This document shows, piece by piece, positions 1-10,655 of a stretch of DNA of 62,343 bases; the stretch's first letter is position 1, and each line of letters begins with the position of its first letter. This DNA is from Alphaproteobacteria bacterium (GTDB lineage Bacteria; Pseudomonadota; Alphaproteobacteria; Rs-D84): contig JAFWJF010000004.1 in assembly GCA_017511715.1 (NCBI GenBank), forward strand, positions 1 through 62,343, read 5' to 3'. Below the pieces are notes generated by a model, which saw only the letters and a list, made by a program, of their open reading frames with translations, was not told the DNA's origin and did no database searches. A program made the position numbers and the translations under genes.

Positions 1-402
1 AATTGTCCAGTAAATACATACTTGGTTGATGTTGGAGACAGCGAAAGCGAGCCTGAGTGCAGACCATGTCCGACTAATTCAGTATCTGCGGGCGGTCAGG
101 CAACAACATGCACATGTTCAGAAGGCTATACCGCTTCTTATACTGGCACTGAACGCAATGGCGATAATTTGCAGTGTGTTGCCGATTGTCCAGCAGTGCC
201 AAAAGTAACAGAATGCGGTATTGATCATGGTAGTTATTATATCTTAAAGATTGATGGTTCTATATCAACCAGGTTTGTTAATCCAAAATGCGCCTGCCCA
301 CAAGGCTATTTGACAATGTTTTTTGACAGTGTTGCAGTAGGTGAGGCGGAAAATAGTAGTGCTGATAACATGGCCTGTGTTCTACAAACGTGTGCGCAGT
401 AA
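1..402 (+). CDS. Cys-rich repeat protein, 3' end (5' truncated by window)
   Basis: The reading frame is open from base 1 with no convincing start, so the gene begins upstream. About 133 residues are visible. They contain at least 11 Cys in short motifs such as CRPCP, CTC, CAC and CP, with Ser/Thr/Gly between them, ending CVLQTCAQ. The pattern of C-x2-CP, NSVSAGGQATTC and TCSEGY resembles extracellular Cys-rich modules of the GCC2/GCC3 (ephrin-receptor-like) kind. It is probably a secreted or surface repeat protein stabilised by disulphides; the signal peptide, if any, lies outside the window. A terminator follows directly. No specific function can be assigned. Confidence 0.7.
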   Translation, partial: NCPVNTYLVDVGDSESEPECRPCPTNSVSAGGQATTCTCSEGYTASYTGTERNGDNLQCVADCPAVPKVTECGIDHGSYYILKIDGSISTRFVNPKCACPQGYLTMFFDSVAVGEAENSSADNMACVLQTCAQ

Positions 403-414
403 TAGATTTAATAA

Positions 415-438
415 AACGCCCAAAAGGGCGTTTTTTTT
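415..438 (+). terminator. Rho-independent terminator, probably bidirectional
   Basis: A 7-bp stem (AACGCCC / GGGCGTT) with an AAAA loop is followed by a T-run. It sits between the convergent Cys-rich gene and plsX, whose stop codon is in the T-run. Confidence 0.85.
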
Positions 439-1507
439 ATTCTTTATCTTGTTTTCTTATTTCTTCTTTGATACTAGAAAGTTTTTCAGTCTGGTCATGA
501 ATTTGACCATAAAAATCTGATTTAGACAAATTTACCGCATACCCCAGCGCATTCGCCCAAGATAAAGCATCTGAATTTCCGTGCGTTTTTATCGAAAACC
601 CATTAAGCCCCAAAAATACCGCCCCTGCATAAGAACGTGGGTCAATTTTATTCTTTAAACGCTTGAACAAATGAACCAAGAAGAATGTTCCCAATATCGC
701 AATCAAAGAACGCTTGTAATTTGCCTTTACAATGCGCGAAATCATTTTTGCGGTACCTTCTACCGTTTTCAACATAACATTGCCTGTAAAGCCATCTGTG
801 ACAACAACTTGAACTCTTCCGGCGGTGACATCATCCCCTTCAACAAAGCCAATGTATTCATATGGTAATTCATCGACATGTTCTGTCAAAATCTTGTTTA
901 ATCTTTGCAGGGTTTCATTACCCTTGGTTTCTTCGGCACCAATATTCAGAATACCAACACGCGGACGCTTCATTCCACCAATTATTTCAGCATAAACACT
1001 GCCTAAAATAGAAAAATCAAATAATACTTCTTCGTCACAGTGAACATTTGCACCCAAATCAAGCCCCACAACGCGCGTGTCCCCGTTCCCAGACGGCAAC
1101 ATTGTTGTAATTGCCGGACGGGATATACCGTCCACTGTTTTCAATGCCAGTTTTGATAACGCCATCAGCACACCAGTGTTCCCCGCAGAAACAACCGCAC
1201 TGGAATTTCCTTCGCGGACATCTTTGATTGCCATATACATTGAAGTATCTTGGGCATGACGAATAACATCACGCACTTTGTCTGTACCAGAAATAACTTC
1301 AGGCGCATGTATTATTTCACAATTGCGTGCAACGCGTGGAAACCTTTTCAACATTGGGCGCAAAATTTTTTCATTACCAAAGACACGAAAGAACACGCTG
1401 TCTTCGCCATATTGATAAAGGAATTGATTCATTCCACCCAACACCGCACCCGGCGCATGATCGCCGCCCATTGCATCAACTGAAATAATTTTCTTAGAAT
1501 CTGACAT
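437..1507 (-). CDS. plsX: Phosphate acyltransferase PlsX
   Basis: PlsX makes acyl-phosphate from acyl-ACP and phosphate, the first committed step of phospholipid synthesis in the PlsX/PlsY pathway; it is a peripheral membrane enzyme. The protein (356 aa from the chosen ATG) opens SDSKKIISVDAMGGDHAPGA, the family's N-terminal signature, and has the usual 330-360 aa length. An upstream TTG at 1528 is in frame but has no ribosome-binding site, so ATG 1507 is preferred. It lies 64 nt downstream of rpmF in the conserved rpmF-plsX pair. fabH, often next, is absent. Confidence 0.93.
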   Translation of the reverse strand: MSDSKKIISVDAMGGDHAPGAVLGGMNQFLYQYGEDSVFFRVFGNEKILRPMLKRFPRVARNCEIIHAPEVISGTDKVRDVIRHAQDTSMYMAIKDVREGNSSAVVSAGNTGVLMALSKLALKTVDGISRPAITTMLPSGNGDTRVVGLDLGANVHCDEEVLFDFSILGSVYAEIIGGMKRPRVGILNIGAEETKGNETLQRLNKILTEHVDELPYEYIGFVEGDDVTAGRVQVVVTDGFTGNVMLKTVEGTAKMISRIVKANYKRSLIAILGTFFLVHLFKRLKNKIDPRSYAGAVFLGLNGFSIKTHGNSDALSWANALGYAVNLSKSDFYGQIHDQTEKLSSIKEEIRKQDKE

Positions 1508-1571
1508 CTTGATATAAAAAAAGGGCAATTGGATAAAAGCACCCTTGCCCTTTAATTCCCTTGTTCAATTA

Positions 1572-1721
1572 TTATTTAGAACCACACGCAGGGCAAACAT
1601 GATGTGGACGTTTCTTTTCACCACATTTTTTGCAAACACTGACCGGCATCACAGACAATGCATCATGTGAACGGCGTTGTGCAGAACGTGCTTTACTTGT
1701 TTTACTTTTTGGAGTTGCCAT
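1572..1721 (-). CDS. rpmF: 50S ribosomal protein L32
   Basis: This 49-residue protein begins MATPKSKTSKARSAQRRSHD and carries the L32 zinc ribbon CxxC...CPAC near its C-terminus (C30, C33, C43, C46). An AGGA ribosome-binding site lies 8 nt before the ATG. It precedes plsX in the same orientation, the standard bacterial pairing of a ribosomal protein with phospholipid synthesis. Confidence 0.95.
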   Translation of the reverse strand: MATPKSKTSKARSAQRRSHDALSVMPVSVCKKCGEKKRPHHVCPACGSK

Positions 1722-1789
1722 TTCATAGTCCTTTTATTTAACTTTGTTAATTCTATTCAATTATTCGCCATTTGCAAGTAAAAAAATAC

Positions 1790-2188
1790 TTAATCACTTA
1801 AAGCCTGGGCAATAAACATACCGTGATTGTGCATCAAACCAACAACAGCACTGTGGTCATCAATGCCAAAGTGAAATTTATATCCCGCTTTTTCCAAATT
1901 TTTTATCGTTTCCAATTTGTATTCTGCAGTTGTTCCCGGATAATCATGCGATTTACAAAACACCAACTTTTTCGCATTAGGCAATAAGTTGTTCAAAAGT
2001 TTTTCAACTTTTTCCTGACCCATCGCCCAACGGCCTGTGATAAAGACCAGTGTGAATTCACGTCCCAAACATTCCAGAACTGGAATCATTGTTTCGTTCG
2101 GTTCACCAAAATGGTCATAGTTTGGCACAGCAAACTTATGTGTCACCACGCCATCTATATCACAAAAAATCGCAGGTATTTCTTTCAT
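1790..2188 (-). CDS. HAD-superfamily phosphatase-like protein
   Basis: About 132 residues. The N-terminal motif FCDIDGVV is HAD motif I (DxD), and VFITGR (motif II Thr) and FGIDDHSAVV (motif III/IV acidic pair) follow in order, so the catalytic core looks intact without a large cap domain. The nearest kinds are small HAD hydrolases or polynucleotide 3'-phosphatase-like proteins; the substrate cannot be read from sequence. ATG 2188 is chosen because the longer frame runs back into the rpoC terminator. It sits just downstream of that terminator and may be expressed by read-through. Confidence 0.75.
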   Translation of the reverse strand: MKEIPAIFCDIDGVVTHKFAVPNYDHFGEPNETMIPVLECLGREFTLVFITGRWAMGQEKVEKLLNNLLPNAKKLVFCKSHDYPGTTAEYKLETIKNLEKAGYKFHFGIDDHSAVVGLMHNHGMFIAQALSD

Positions 2189-2205
2189 TTCTTTTAACCC
2201 ATAAA

Positions 2206-2242
2206 ATACCCGGCATTTCACAAATGCGAAAACACCGGGCAT
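2206..2242 (-). terminator. Terminator after rpoC
   Basis: On the minus strand a CCCGG/CCGGG outer stem encloses a CATTT-GTG-AAATG inner hairpin, followed by TATTTTAT. It ends the rplK-to-rpoC transcription unit imperfectly, since a HAD gene starts close behind it. Confidence 0.65.
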
Positions 2243-2254
2243 ATCTTTTGTTGA

Positions 2255-5200
2255 TTAAATATCCAACAACTGTTGTTGTTCACCGCCTTCACGTGCCAAT
2301 TTTTCAGCACGTTCTTCTTCTTTCGCAATTTCGCGAACACGACGAACATACGCACCAGTTCCAATTGGAATCAAACGACCAACGGCCAAGTTTTCGTTAA
2401 CACCAACCAATTTATCCGTAGAACCATTGATTGCCGCATCAACCAATACTTTTGTTGTCTGTTGGAACGCCGCATTGGATATAAATGAACGCGAAGTCAG
2501 TGATGCACGTGTCAAACCAACCAAAACCTGAGAGGCTTCGGCAACACGACCACCGTCCCTTGCCACGCGGGCATTTTCTTCTTCAAAATCGACACGATCG
2601 ATAACCTGACCAGACAAGAACGCGGTATCACCAGGATTACTGATTTCCACACGACGAGTCATTTCACGTATCAAAATTTCAATGTGTTTGTCGTTGATTG
2701 ACACACCCTGCAAGCGATAAACCTGTTGGACTTGTTCAACCATAAATTGCGCCAAGGCTTTTTGACCAAGGATACGCAAGATATCTTGTGGAACCGGGTC
2801 GCCATCAACCAATTTATCTGCTTTACGCACGGTATCACCACTGCGAACCAAAAGGTTTGTTCCCTTTGGCACAGCGTATTCAACCGGTGCAGTACCGTCA
2901 TTCGGTTCAATACGAATTATAATTTTTGATTTTGCATCTTCTAATTCAACTGTACCGTCAATTTCGGCAAGCAAAGCAGGGTTTGCAGGACGGCGGATTT
3001 CCAACAATTCTTCAACGCGTGGAAGCCCACCGGTAATATCGCCTGTTTTCTTTGATTGCACAGGGATACGCGCCAAGATGTCACCCGCATGTATTTTGTC
3101 CCCATTGGACACATTCAATGTTGAATATGTTGGCAAAAGATATTCTGCAACTTTCTTGCCTCCAAGGGAAATTATATTACCCTTGTCGTCAACCAATCTG
3201 ATAGATGGGCTGAGAGCCTTTTTGGTGTTGGCTTTCCAGTTGATAACTTTGCGGGAAACGATACCCGTCATTGAATCAACTTCTTCCTGATAAGAAACGT
3301 TTTCAATCAAATCATTAAACGATACGACACCGTCTTTTTCTGCAATGATTGTATTGGAATACGGATCCCATTCTGCGACTTTTTGACCTTTTTCGACTGT
3401 ATCACCTTCGTTCACCAACAGCATAGATGCATAAGGCAATGCAACAGTAAATAATTCTTTGCCGTCTTTATCAACAACACCTATTTTACCTGTACGCGAT
3501 AATACAACCACACGACCAGCAGAATTTTTAATCGTATTCACATTGTCCAATTTGATTTTTCCGCCAACCGGCATTTCAATAAAGTGAGATTCAGAACCAC
3601 CTTCGGCAATACCACCAATGTGGAAGGTACGCAATGTCAACTGAGTTCCAGGTTCACCAATTGATTGCCCTGCAATCAAACCAACTGCTTCACCGACGTG
3701 TACTAACGCGTTACGGGACAAATCCATACCATAACATTTTGCACACAAACCATCACTTTGACATGTCAAAACACTGCGCACATCAACAGATGGCAAACCA
3801 GATTCATTGATTTGACGCGCTGCTGATTTTGTAATTAAATCGCCGGCTTTCACAATCACTTCTTTGGTTAATGGGTGAACAATGTCATGAGCCGCCGTAC
3901 GTCCCAACACCACATCCCCCAGCGCAACCGTCAATGTAGAACCTTGATATACTGGTTTTGCAGTAATGAATTCATGTGTTCCACAATCGTGTTCTGTGAT
4001 AACTGTGTTGATAGCCAAATTAACCAAACGACGTGTCAAATAACCAGCAGATGCTGTTTTCAACGCCGTATCTGACATACCTTTACGCGCACCGTGGGTT
4101 GATGTAAAGTATTCAGACATGGTCAGACCTTCCTTAAAGTTCGAAATAATAGGAACTTCAATAATCGAACCGTCTGGTTTCTGCATCATACCACGCATAC
4201 CTGCCAACTGTTGAATCTGACCTTTGGATCCACGGGCACCAGAAAGAGCCATCATGTGAATAGAATTCCAATTATCACCAGTTGTATTACCCAATGAAGC
4301 GTACGCTTTATCACCCAATTCATCGGTTGTATGCTGCCACAAATCAATCAGTTTATTATGACGTTCGCCACTGGACAACAAACCGTTTTGATATTGATTT
4401 TCGATTTCTGCCGCTGCTTTTTCAGATTTTGCAATCATTGCTTCTTTGTCGCTTGGAACAACGATATCATCAAATCCGATTGAAATACCACTGCGTACAG
4501 CCTGTTCGAAACCGGTATCTTTCAACGCGTCAGCCAACAAAATCATTGCTTTGTCACCACAACGTTCATATGTTGTCGCCAACAATTTTTTGATTTCTTT
4601 CACTGGCATAACTTTGTTAACCAAATCAAAAGGCATATTGTCAGATTTTGGCAACAATTCACCCAAAATCATACGACCTGCGGTTGTGGCATATGTTTTG
4701 CCATTAATACGCGCATATATTGGTGTATGTAATGTAATGGTTTTGTTTTCCAATGCCAATTTGACTTCGTCCATACCAGAAAATCTTGGCGATTTCTTTT
4801 CATCGTGTTCACCATTCATCAAAGATATATAGTAAACACCCAACACCATGTCTTGAGATGGAACAGTCATAGGTTCACCGTTCGCAGGCGACAATACATT
4901 ATTTGTTGACAACATCAATGTACGCGCTTCGAGTTGTGCTTCCAATGAAATTGGAACGTGCACAGACATCTGGTCACCGTCAAAGTCAGCATTAAAGCCT
5001 TTACATACCAATGGATGCAAACGGATTGCCTTGCCTTCAATAAGAACAGGTTCAAATGCAATCAATGATAATCTGTGCAAAGATGGCGCACGGTTCAACA
5101 ATACAGGATGTTGATAAATAACTTTTTCCAAAATTTCCCATACGATATCTTCGCCTGCTTCAACCATACGACGTGCTGTCTTTAATGTATTAGCATAATC

Positions 5201-6367
5201 GCCAGCCAGCAATTTTGCAAAAACGAAAGGCTTAAACAATTCCAACGCCATTGTTTTTGGCAAGCCAACCTGGTGCATACGCAATGTTGGTCCAGGTGTA
5301 ATAACACTACGTCCAGAATAATCTACACGTTTACCCAACATGTTCATACGGAAACGCCCTTGTTTACCACGCAAAGAATCTGACAAAGACTTCAATGGGC
5401 GGCGGTTTTGTGAAACCATTGGACGCGCTTTGTGTCCGTTATCGAACAAAGAATCAACTGCTTCTTGCAACATGCGTTTTTCATTACGCACGATGATTTC
5501 AGGCGCATGCATTTCAATAAATCTTTTCAAACGATTGTTACGAATAATCACACGACGATACAAATCGTTCAAATCAGATGTTGCAACATGTCCCGCATCT
5601 AATGTTACCAAAGGACGCATATCTGGTGGAATCACTGGGATAATATCCGGTAACATCCATTGAGGTTCTGTTTTGGAATCAAGAAATGATTCTACCAATT
5701 TCAGTTGTTTGATAATGGCTTTGCGTTTTGCTTCTGATTTAGTTTCTGCTAATTCAGCACGAAGACGCGTTCTTTCATCACCCATATCAAGATTAGCAAT
5801 TATTGAACGAACACCTTCTGCGCCAATACCAACATGGAAAGAATCTTCACCAAATTCTTCAATAGCAGCCTGATATTCATCTTCACTGATAACATCATAT
5901 TGTTTAAGGCTGGTCAAACCCGGTTCAGTCACAATATACGCATCATAAGAAATGACTTGTTCCAATTTCTTTTGTGGCAAATTGTTCAGCAATGTAGCAA
6001 TTTTACCTTCGCGTAAAAACCAAGTATGCGCCACAGGAATCGCCAATTTAATATGCCCCATACGTTCACGACGAACCGCAGAAGAACCAACTTCCACACC
6101 GCAACGTTCGCAAACAACACCGCGGAATTTTATGCGTTTATATTTTCCGCATGCACATTCGTAATCTTTCACAGGTCCGAAAATTTGTTGACAGAACAAA
6201 CCTTCTGCTTCTGGTTTCAAGGAATGATAGTTGATTGTTTCTGGCTTTTTAACTTCGCCATGCGACCAAGACAGAATTTCTTCTGGGGACGCAATAGAAA
6301 TACGCAAAGCATCAAACTGTTCCTTGGTTTCTATTTGTCCAAATATCTTTTGCAACATATTTGTCAT
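2255..6367 (-). CDS. rpoC: DNA-directed RNA polymerase subunit beta'
   Basis: The catalytic beta' subunit, 1370 aa, close to the usual proteobacterial length. The N-terminal zinc ribbon is visible at about residues 71-90 (CACGKYK...CERCG). The Mg-binding motif NADFDGDQM lies near residue 460, and a second Cys cluster (CQSDGLCAKC) sits in the C-terminal half. AAAGGAG precedes the ATG by 8-9 nt. It follows rpoB after 74 nt that contain a strong hairpin. No frameshift or intein is seen. Confidence 0.98.
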   Translation of the reverse strand: MTNMLQKIFGQIETKEQFDALRISIASPEEILSWSHGEVKKPETINYHSLKPEAEGLFCQQIFGPVKDYECACGKYKRIKFRGVVCERCGVEVGSSAVRRERMGHIKLAIPVAHTWFLREGKIATLLNNLPQKKLEQVISYDAYIVTEPGLTSLKQYDVISEDEYQAAIEEFGEDSFHVGIGAEGVRSIIANLDMGDERTRLRAELAETKSEAKRKAIIKQLKLVESFLDSKTEPQWMLPDIIPVIPPDMRPLVTLDAGHVATSDLNDLYRRVIIRNNRLKRFIEMHAPEIIVRNEKRMLQEAVDSLFDNGHKARPMVSQNRRPLKSLSDSLRGKQGRFRMNMLGKRVDYSGRSVITPGPTLRMHQVGLPKTMALELFKPFVFAKLLAGDYANTLKTARRMVEAGEDIVWEILEKVIYQHPVLLNRAPSLHRLSLIAFEPVLIEGKAIRLHPLVCKGFNADFDGDQMSVHVPISLEAQLEARTLMLSTNNVLSPANGEPMTVPSQDMVLGVYYISLMNGEHDEKKSPRFSGMDEVKLALENKTITLHTPIYARINGKTYATTAGRMILGELLPKSDNMPFDLVNKVMPVKEIKKLLATTYERCGDKAMILLADALKDTGFEQAVRSGISIGFDDIVVPSDKEAMIAKSEKAAAEIENQYQNGLLSSGERHNKLIDLWQHTTDELGDKAYASLGNTTGDNWNSIHMMALSGARGSKGQIQQLAGMRGMMQKPDGSIIEVPIISNFKEGLTMSEYFTSTHGARKGMSDTALKTASAGYLTRRLVNLAINTVITEHDCGTHEFITAKPVYQGSTLTVALGDVVLGRTAAHDIVHPLTKEVIVKAGDLITKSAARQINESGLPSVDVRSVLTCQSDGLCAKCYGMDLSRNALVHVGEAVGLIAGQSIGEPGTQLTLRTFHIGGIAEGGSESHFIEMPVGGKIKLDNVNTIKNSAGRVVVLSRTGKIGVVDKDGKELFTVALPYASMLLVNEGDTVEKGQKVAEWDPYSNTIIAEKDGVVSFNDLIENVSYQEEVDSMTGIVSRKVINWKANTKKALSPSIRLVDDKGNIISLGGKKVAEYLLPTYSTLNVSNGDKIHAGDILARIPVQSKKTGDITGGLPRVEELLEIRRPANPALLAEIDGTVELEDAKSKIIIRIEPNDGTAPVEYAVPKGTNLLVRSGDTVRKADKLVDGDPVPQDILRILGQKALAQFMVEQVQQVYRLQGVSINDKHIEILIREMTRRVEISNPGDTAFLSGQVIDRVDFEEENARVARDGGRVAEASQVLVGLTRASLTSRSFISNAAFQQTTKVLVDAAINGSTDKLVGVNENLAVGRLIPIGTGAYVRRVREIAKEEERAEKLAREGGEQQQLLDI

Positions 6368-6403
6368 GTTTTTTTGCTCCTTTTAAGTCACTAAAAGTGC
6401 CTT

Positions 6404-6442
6404 GTGGCCGGCGGACGATAAAACGCCCGTTGGCCCGGCCAC
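6404..6442 (-). promoter_or_regulatory. rpoB-rpoC intercistronic hairpin
   Basis: Eight perfect base pairs (GTGGCCGG / CCGGCCAC) enclose a GC-rich loop. The stem begins at the rpoB stop codon and has no T-run on the rpoC side. It is more likely an mRNA processing or stability element than a terminator. Confidence 0.6.
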
Positions 6443-9400
6443 TAGTCTATTTTCTTTGGTGTTAAAGCCAACCCAAGCCCGCGCAATTCGCGCACTAAAA
6501 CGTTAAATGCTTCCGGGGTACCTGTTTGGATATCATTGTTTCCAGAAATAATTGCTTCATACATTTTATTTCTGCCAACGATATCGTCTGATTTAACCGT
6601 CAACATTTCACGCAACAAGTGTGCTGCACCGTGTGCTTCCAATGCCCAAACTTCCATTTCTCCAAGTCTCTGACCACCCATGTGTGCCTTTCCAGACAAA
6701 GGTTGTTGTGTGACTAAAGAATAGTTTCCTGTTGAACGCGCATGAATCTTTTCATCAACCAAGTGATGCAATTTCATCATGTACATTACACCAACAGTCA
6801 CAGGACGGGCAAATTTTTCACCGGTAACACCGTCGTACAATGTGAATTGACCAGATTCTGGTAATTTAGCCAATTTTAACATCGCCTTGATTTCTTCTGG
6901 CGTTGCCCCATCAAATGTTGGCGTTGCCATTGGAACACCATTACGCAACAAAGCTGCCTGGGCACGAACGTCTGTATCTGTCATCTTTTCAAGTTTTTCA
7001 GTAACAGACTTTCCATATATCTTGCCCATGATTGCACGTAAATCATCAGTCACGGCGCGTTTTTGTTTTACTTCATCTAAAACTTCACCAATTTGTTGAC
7101 CCAATGTTCGTGCCGCCATACCAAGGTGCGTTTCAAATATCTGACCGATATTCATACGGCTTGGCACACCAAGTGGATTCAACACGATATCAACAGGTGT
7201 TCCGTCTTCCATATGTGGCATATCTTCAATTGGAACAACGCGGGATACGATACCCTTGTTTCCATGACGACCTGCCATTTTATCACCAGGCTGTAATTTC
7301 ATTTTGTGTGCGATGTAAACCTTGACTTCCTTCAAGACACCTGCACCCAAAGAAGTGCTTTCTGTTGCTTTCGCAATTTCAGCATCTGCGCGTTCGTTCA
7401 AATCTTTCAATTTGATTAAATGCTGTTCGCGCAATTCGTCAATTTTTGCCTGAATTTCTTTGTTAGAAACGACTAATTTTTTAACATCAGATGCTCTGAT
7501 ACCTTCGAACACTTCGGCTGTCAATTTTTTACCAATAAACGGTTTCAGACTGCCGGTTCCAGCAGAAATTGTCGCATTTTCAGCCAACTGAAAGACCTGG
7601 GCAGCAAAACCATCTTCGATAATTGCGGTTTCTTCATCGCGATCTTTGTTGATTTTTTCGATTTTCTGCAATTCAATCATTTGTGTTCTGTCGTCTTTTT
7701 TTACACCGTGTCTGGTCAAGACGTTAACACCAATAACTGTTCCTTCTTCGTTTGGTCCGACCTTTAATGAAGTATCTTTGACATTCAAAGCCTTTTCACC
7801 AAAGATGTTGCGCAACAGTGCTTCTTCTGGTGTCAATAATGTTTCAGATTTTGGTGAAACACGACCGACCAAAATATCGCCTTGTTTTACGCGCGCACCA
7901 ACATAGATGATACCTGATTCATCTAAGTTTTTAAGTGCTTCTTCGCCAACATTTGGAATATCGCGAGTAAAGCTTTCCGGGCCTAACTGAGTATCACGCA
8001 ATTTGATTTCTTTTTCGACGATTTTGATGGATGTATAAACATCATCACGTGAAATACGTTCAGAAATCACAATAGCGTCTTCATAGTTATATCCGCGCCA
8101 TGGAACAAAAGCAACCAATACATTGCGACCCAAAGCCAATTCGCCATAGTTCATTGATGAACCATCAGCAATAATGTCGCCGGCAGAAATTCTGTCACCC
8201 ACATGAACCAATGGTTTTTGATGTACCAAAGTTTCACCATTAGAACGTTGGAATTTTTCCAGGTTATAGATATCAACCCCTGTCACAACATTACGTGAAT
8301 TCATACATTTAACAACGATACGATTTGCATCTACAGATTCAACGATACCGCTGTGTTTAGCAACCTTACCAGTGCGAGAATCACGTGCAACTTCGCGTTC
8401 AATACCAGTTCCAACCAATGGTGCTTCTACACGCATTAATGGGACACCCTGACGTTGCATGTTTGATCCCATCAAGGCACGGTTCGCGTCATCATTAGCA
8501 ACAAATGGTATCAAACCAGTTGCAATAGATACAACCTGACGTGGCGCCACGTCGATTAAATCGATTTCGCCCTTTGGAACCATTGTAAATTCACCATCAA
8601 CACGTGCGGTAACCATATCTTCTGCCAAGACACCCGATGCAGTTGTTGGAGTGTTTCCTTGGGCGATTTTGTGTCCCAATTCTTCATCAGCGGTCAAATA
8701 TACCATTTCATCGGTAATTTTGCTGTTTTTTACAACATAGTATGGTGTTTCAATAAAGCCATACGGATTAACACGCGCATAAGAAGCCAAGTGTGAAATC
8801 AACCCAATATTTGCACCTTCTGGGGTGTGAATTGGGCACAATCTTCCATAGTGTGTTGGATGCACGTCGCGGACATCGATACCTGCACGTTCACGATTCA
8901 AACCGCCAGGTCCCAACGCGGAAATAAGACGTTTGTGTTCTACTTCTGCCAATGGGTTATAAGAATCCATAAATTGAGACAACTGTGATGTTCCCAAGAA
9001 TTCAGAAACCAAAGACATTAATGGTTTTGCATTGATAACATCTTGCGGTTGCATTGTTGCAATATTTGGTGATGTCAAACTTTCACGAACCAATCTTTCA
9101 ATACGCAACATACCATTACGGAAAGTCTGTTCGAACAATTCGCCAACCGCACGAACACGACGATTAGACAAATTATCAATATCATCAATTACATCTTTGT
9201 GGTCAATGATGTTTGTCAATGTTTTCAACACCGCCAAGAAATCAGATTTGGTCAATGTGCGCTCATCTTCTGGTCTTTTGCCAGAATCGATTTTCAGACG
9301 CTTGTTCATCTTGAAACGACCAACCGCTGACAAATCATAATATGCCGGATCAAAACCTTGACGCAAGAACAAATTGATTGCTGCTTCCAGTGTTGGACGT

Positions 9401-10578
9401 TCACCAGGACGAACCAAATCATAAATCGCAATCAAAGCTTCTTCACGATTTGACGTTTTGTCTGCAACCAAGGTATTACGCATATGCGATGTGATTGTTG
9501 TATTATCGATTGAAATCAAGGATATGTTTTTCACACCCAATTTTTCAATTTCATTTAATACTTCATCTGTGATTTCTGTGCCTTCTGGGAATAAAACTTC
9601 TTCACCGTTTTTAACCGCACTGAATAAATATTCACCAATTAACGCATCACGTTCAATACCAAATTTTTTGGATGTCGCAACAATCTTAGACAAGCGTTTT
9701 GCATTCAAACGATCGCCTTTGTTCGCCAATACTTTTTTATCTTTTGGATTAATCAAATCGTAATTCAAACGGTATTTATCCAATCCTTCGAATACATTTG
9801 TATCGCCAACCCACAATTTACCATCAAAAGACAATGGAATTTGTTTATAGAAAGTTGACAGAATTTCTTCTGCACTCATCCCTTCAATGTTGGCTTTGCG
9901 CGGGTCTGCAGCAAATTTCTTTTCGTCAGATGCAGATGGCAAACAACGCAACAACACAGTCGCAGGTATTTTACGTCTGCGGTCAATACGGACATAAATA
10001 ATACCTTTAGATTCTTCAAAATCAATCCATGAACCATGTTCCGGGATTATACGACCAGTATATGTTTCTGGATTTCCAGCAACTTTTGCTTCTTTTGTTG
10101 TACCAAAAACGACACCTTGGGCACGGTGCATTTGCGAAACCACAACACGTTCCACCCCGGCAGCAATAAAACTGCCGCGTTCAGTCATTAACGGAACGTC
10201 GCCCATAAATATTTCTTGTTCTTTGATATCACGCAAAGACTTTTTGCCGTCTTCTGCGATATCCCATAAAATCAATCTCAGCTTCAATTTCAGTTTGCTG
10301 GAATATGTCAAATTACGCAGCATACATTCTTGGACATTATATACAGGTTTATCCAATGTATATTCAATGAATTCCAAATCTGCGATTCCCGCATAATCTT
10401 TAATTGGGAACATAGATTTGAATACATTTTGCAGCCCTATGTTTTTTCTGTTTTCTGGGGCAACATCGGCCTGTAAGAAATCTTTGTAAGAATTGTACTG
10501 AATTTCAACTAAATCAGGAAGCGGAGTTTGCAAAAAACTTTTACCAAAAGATTTTCTAAGTTTCTGGATAACTGCCAT
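6442..10578 (-). CDS. rpoB: DNA-directed RNA polymerase subunit beta
   Basis: The beta subunit, 1378 aa, full length. It opens with a typical N-terminus (MAVIQKLRKSFGKSF). The rifampicin-binding segment is recognisable around residues 515-570 (GTSQLSQFMD and LGPGGLNRERAG), and the C-terminal clamp motif GGQRLGEMEVWALEAHGA is intact. The wild-type-looking SQLSQFMDSYNPL segment replaces the usual DQNN with DSYN, with no obvious resistance change that can be judged here. AAAGGA lies before the ATG. It follows rplL after a 168-nt spacer with three hairpins. Confidence 0.98.
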   Translation of the reverse strand: MAVIQKLRKSFGKSFLQTPLPDLVEIQYNSYKDFLQADVAPENRKNIGLQNVFKSMFPIKDYAGIADLEFIEYTLDKPVYNVQECMLRNLTYSSKLKLKLRLILWDIAEDGKKSLRDIKEQEIFMGDVPLMTERGSFIAAGVERVVVSQMHRAQGVVFGTTKEAKVAGNPETYTGRIIPEHGSWIDFEESKGIIYVRIDRRRKIPATVLLRCLPSASDEKKFAADPRKANIEGMSAEEILSTFYKQIPLSFDGKLWVGDTNVFEGLDKYRLNYDLINPKDKKVLANKGDRLNAKRLSKIVATSKKFGIERDALIGEYLFSAVKNGEEVLFPEGTEITDEVLNEIEKLGVKNISLISIDNTTITSHMRNTLVADKTSNREEALIAIYDLVRPGERPTLEAAINLFLRQGFDPAYYDLSAVGRFKMNKRLKIDSGKRPEDERTLTKSDFLAVLKTLTNIIDHKDVIDDIDNLSNRRVRAVGELFEQTFRNGMLRIERLVRESLTSPNIATMQPQDVINAKPLMSLVSEFLGTSQLSQFMDSYNPLAEVEHKRLISALGPGGLNRERAGIDVRDVHPTHYGRLCPIHTPEGANIGLISHLASYARVNPYGFIETPYYVVKNSKITDEMVYLTADEELGHKIAQGNTPTTASGVLAEDMVTARVDGEFTMVPKGEIDLIDVAPRQVVSIATGLIPFVANDDANRALMGSNMQRQGVPLMRVEAPLVGTGIEREVARDSRTGKVAKHSGIVESVDANRIVVKCMNSRNVVTGVDIYNLEKFQRSNGETLVHQKPLVHVGDRISAGDIIADGSSMNYGELALGRNVLVAFVPWRGYNYEDAIVISERISRDDVYTSIKIVEKEIKLRDTQLGPESFTRDIPNVGEEALKNLDESGIIYVGARVKQGDILVGRVSPKSETLLTPEEALLRNIFGEKALNVKDTSLKVGPNEEGTVIGVNVLTRHGVKKDDRTQMIELQKIEKINKDRDEETAIIEDGFAAQVFQLAENATISAGTGSLKPFIGKKLTAEVFEGIRASDVKKLVVSNKEIQAKIDELREQHLIKLKDLNERADAEIAKATESTSLGAGVLKEVKVYIAHKMKLQPGDKMAGRHGNKGIVSRVVPIEDMPHMEDGTPVDIVLNPLGVPSRMNIGQIFETHLGMAARTLGQQIGEVLDEVKQKRAVTDDLRAIMGKIYGKSVTEKLEKMTDTDVRAQAALLRNGVPMATPTFDGATPEEIKAMLKLAKLPESGQFTLYDGVTGEKFARPVTVGVMYMMKLHHLVDEKIHARSTGNYSLVTQQPLSGKAHMGGQRLGEMEVWALEAHGAAHLLREMLTVKSDDIVGRNKMYEAIISGNNDIQTGTPEAFNVLVRELRGLGLALTPKKID

Positions 10579-10655
10579 GTTCTGAATCCTTTTTATTTGT
10601 CTTTTTTTCTGTATTTTGCAAACGAAAAAAGTATAAAACCTTTTTACGCCTGTGT

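Noticed and set aside
7032-7325. Plus-strand ORFs across rpoB and rpoC
   Set aside because: All are antisense shadows of rpoB/rpoC with no supporting start sites.
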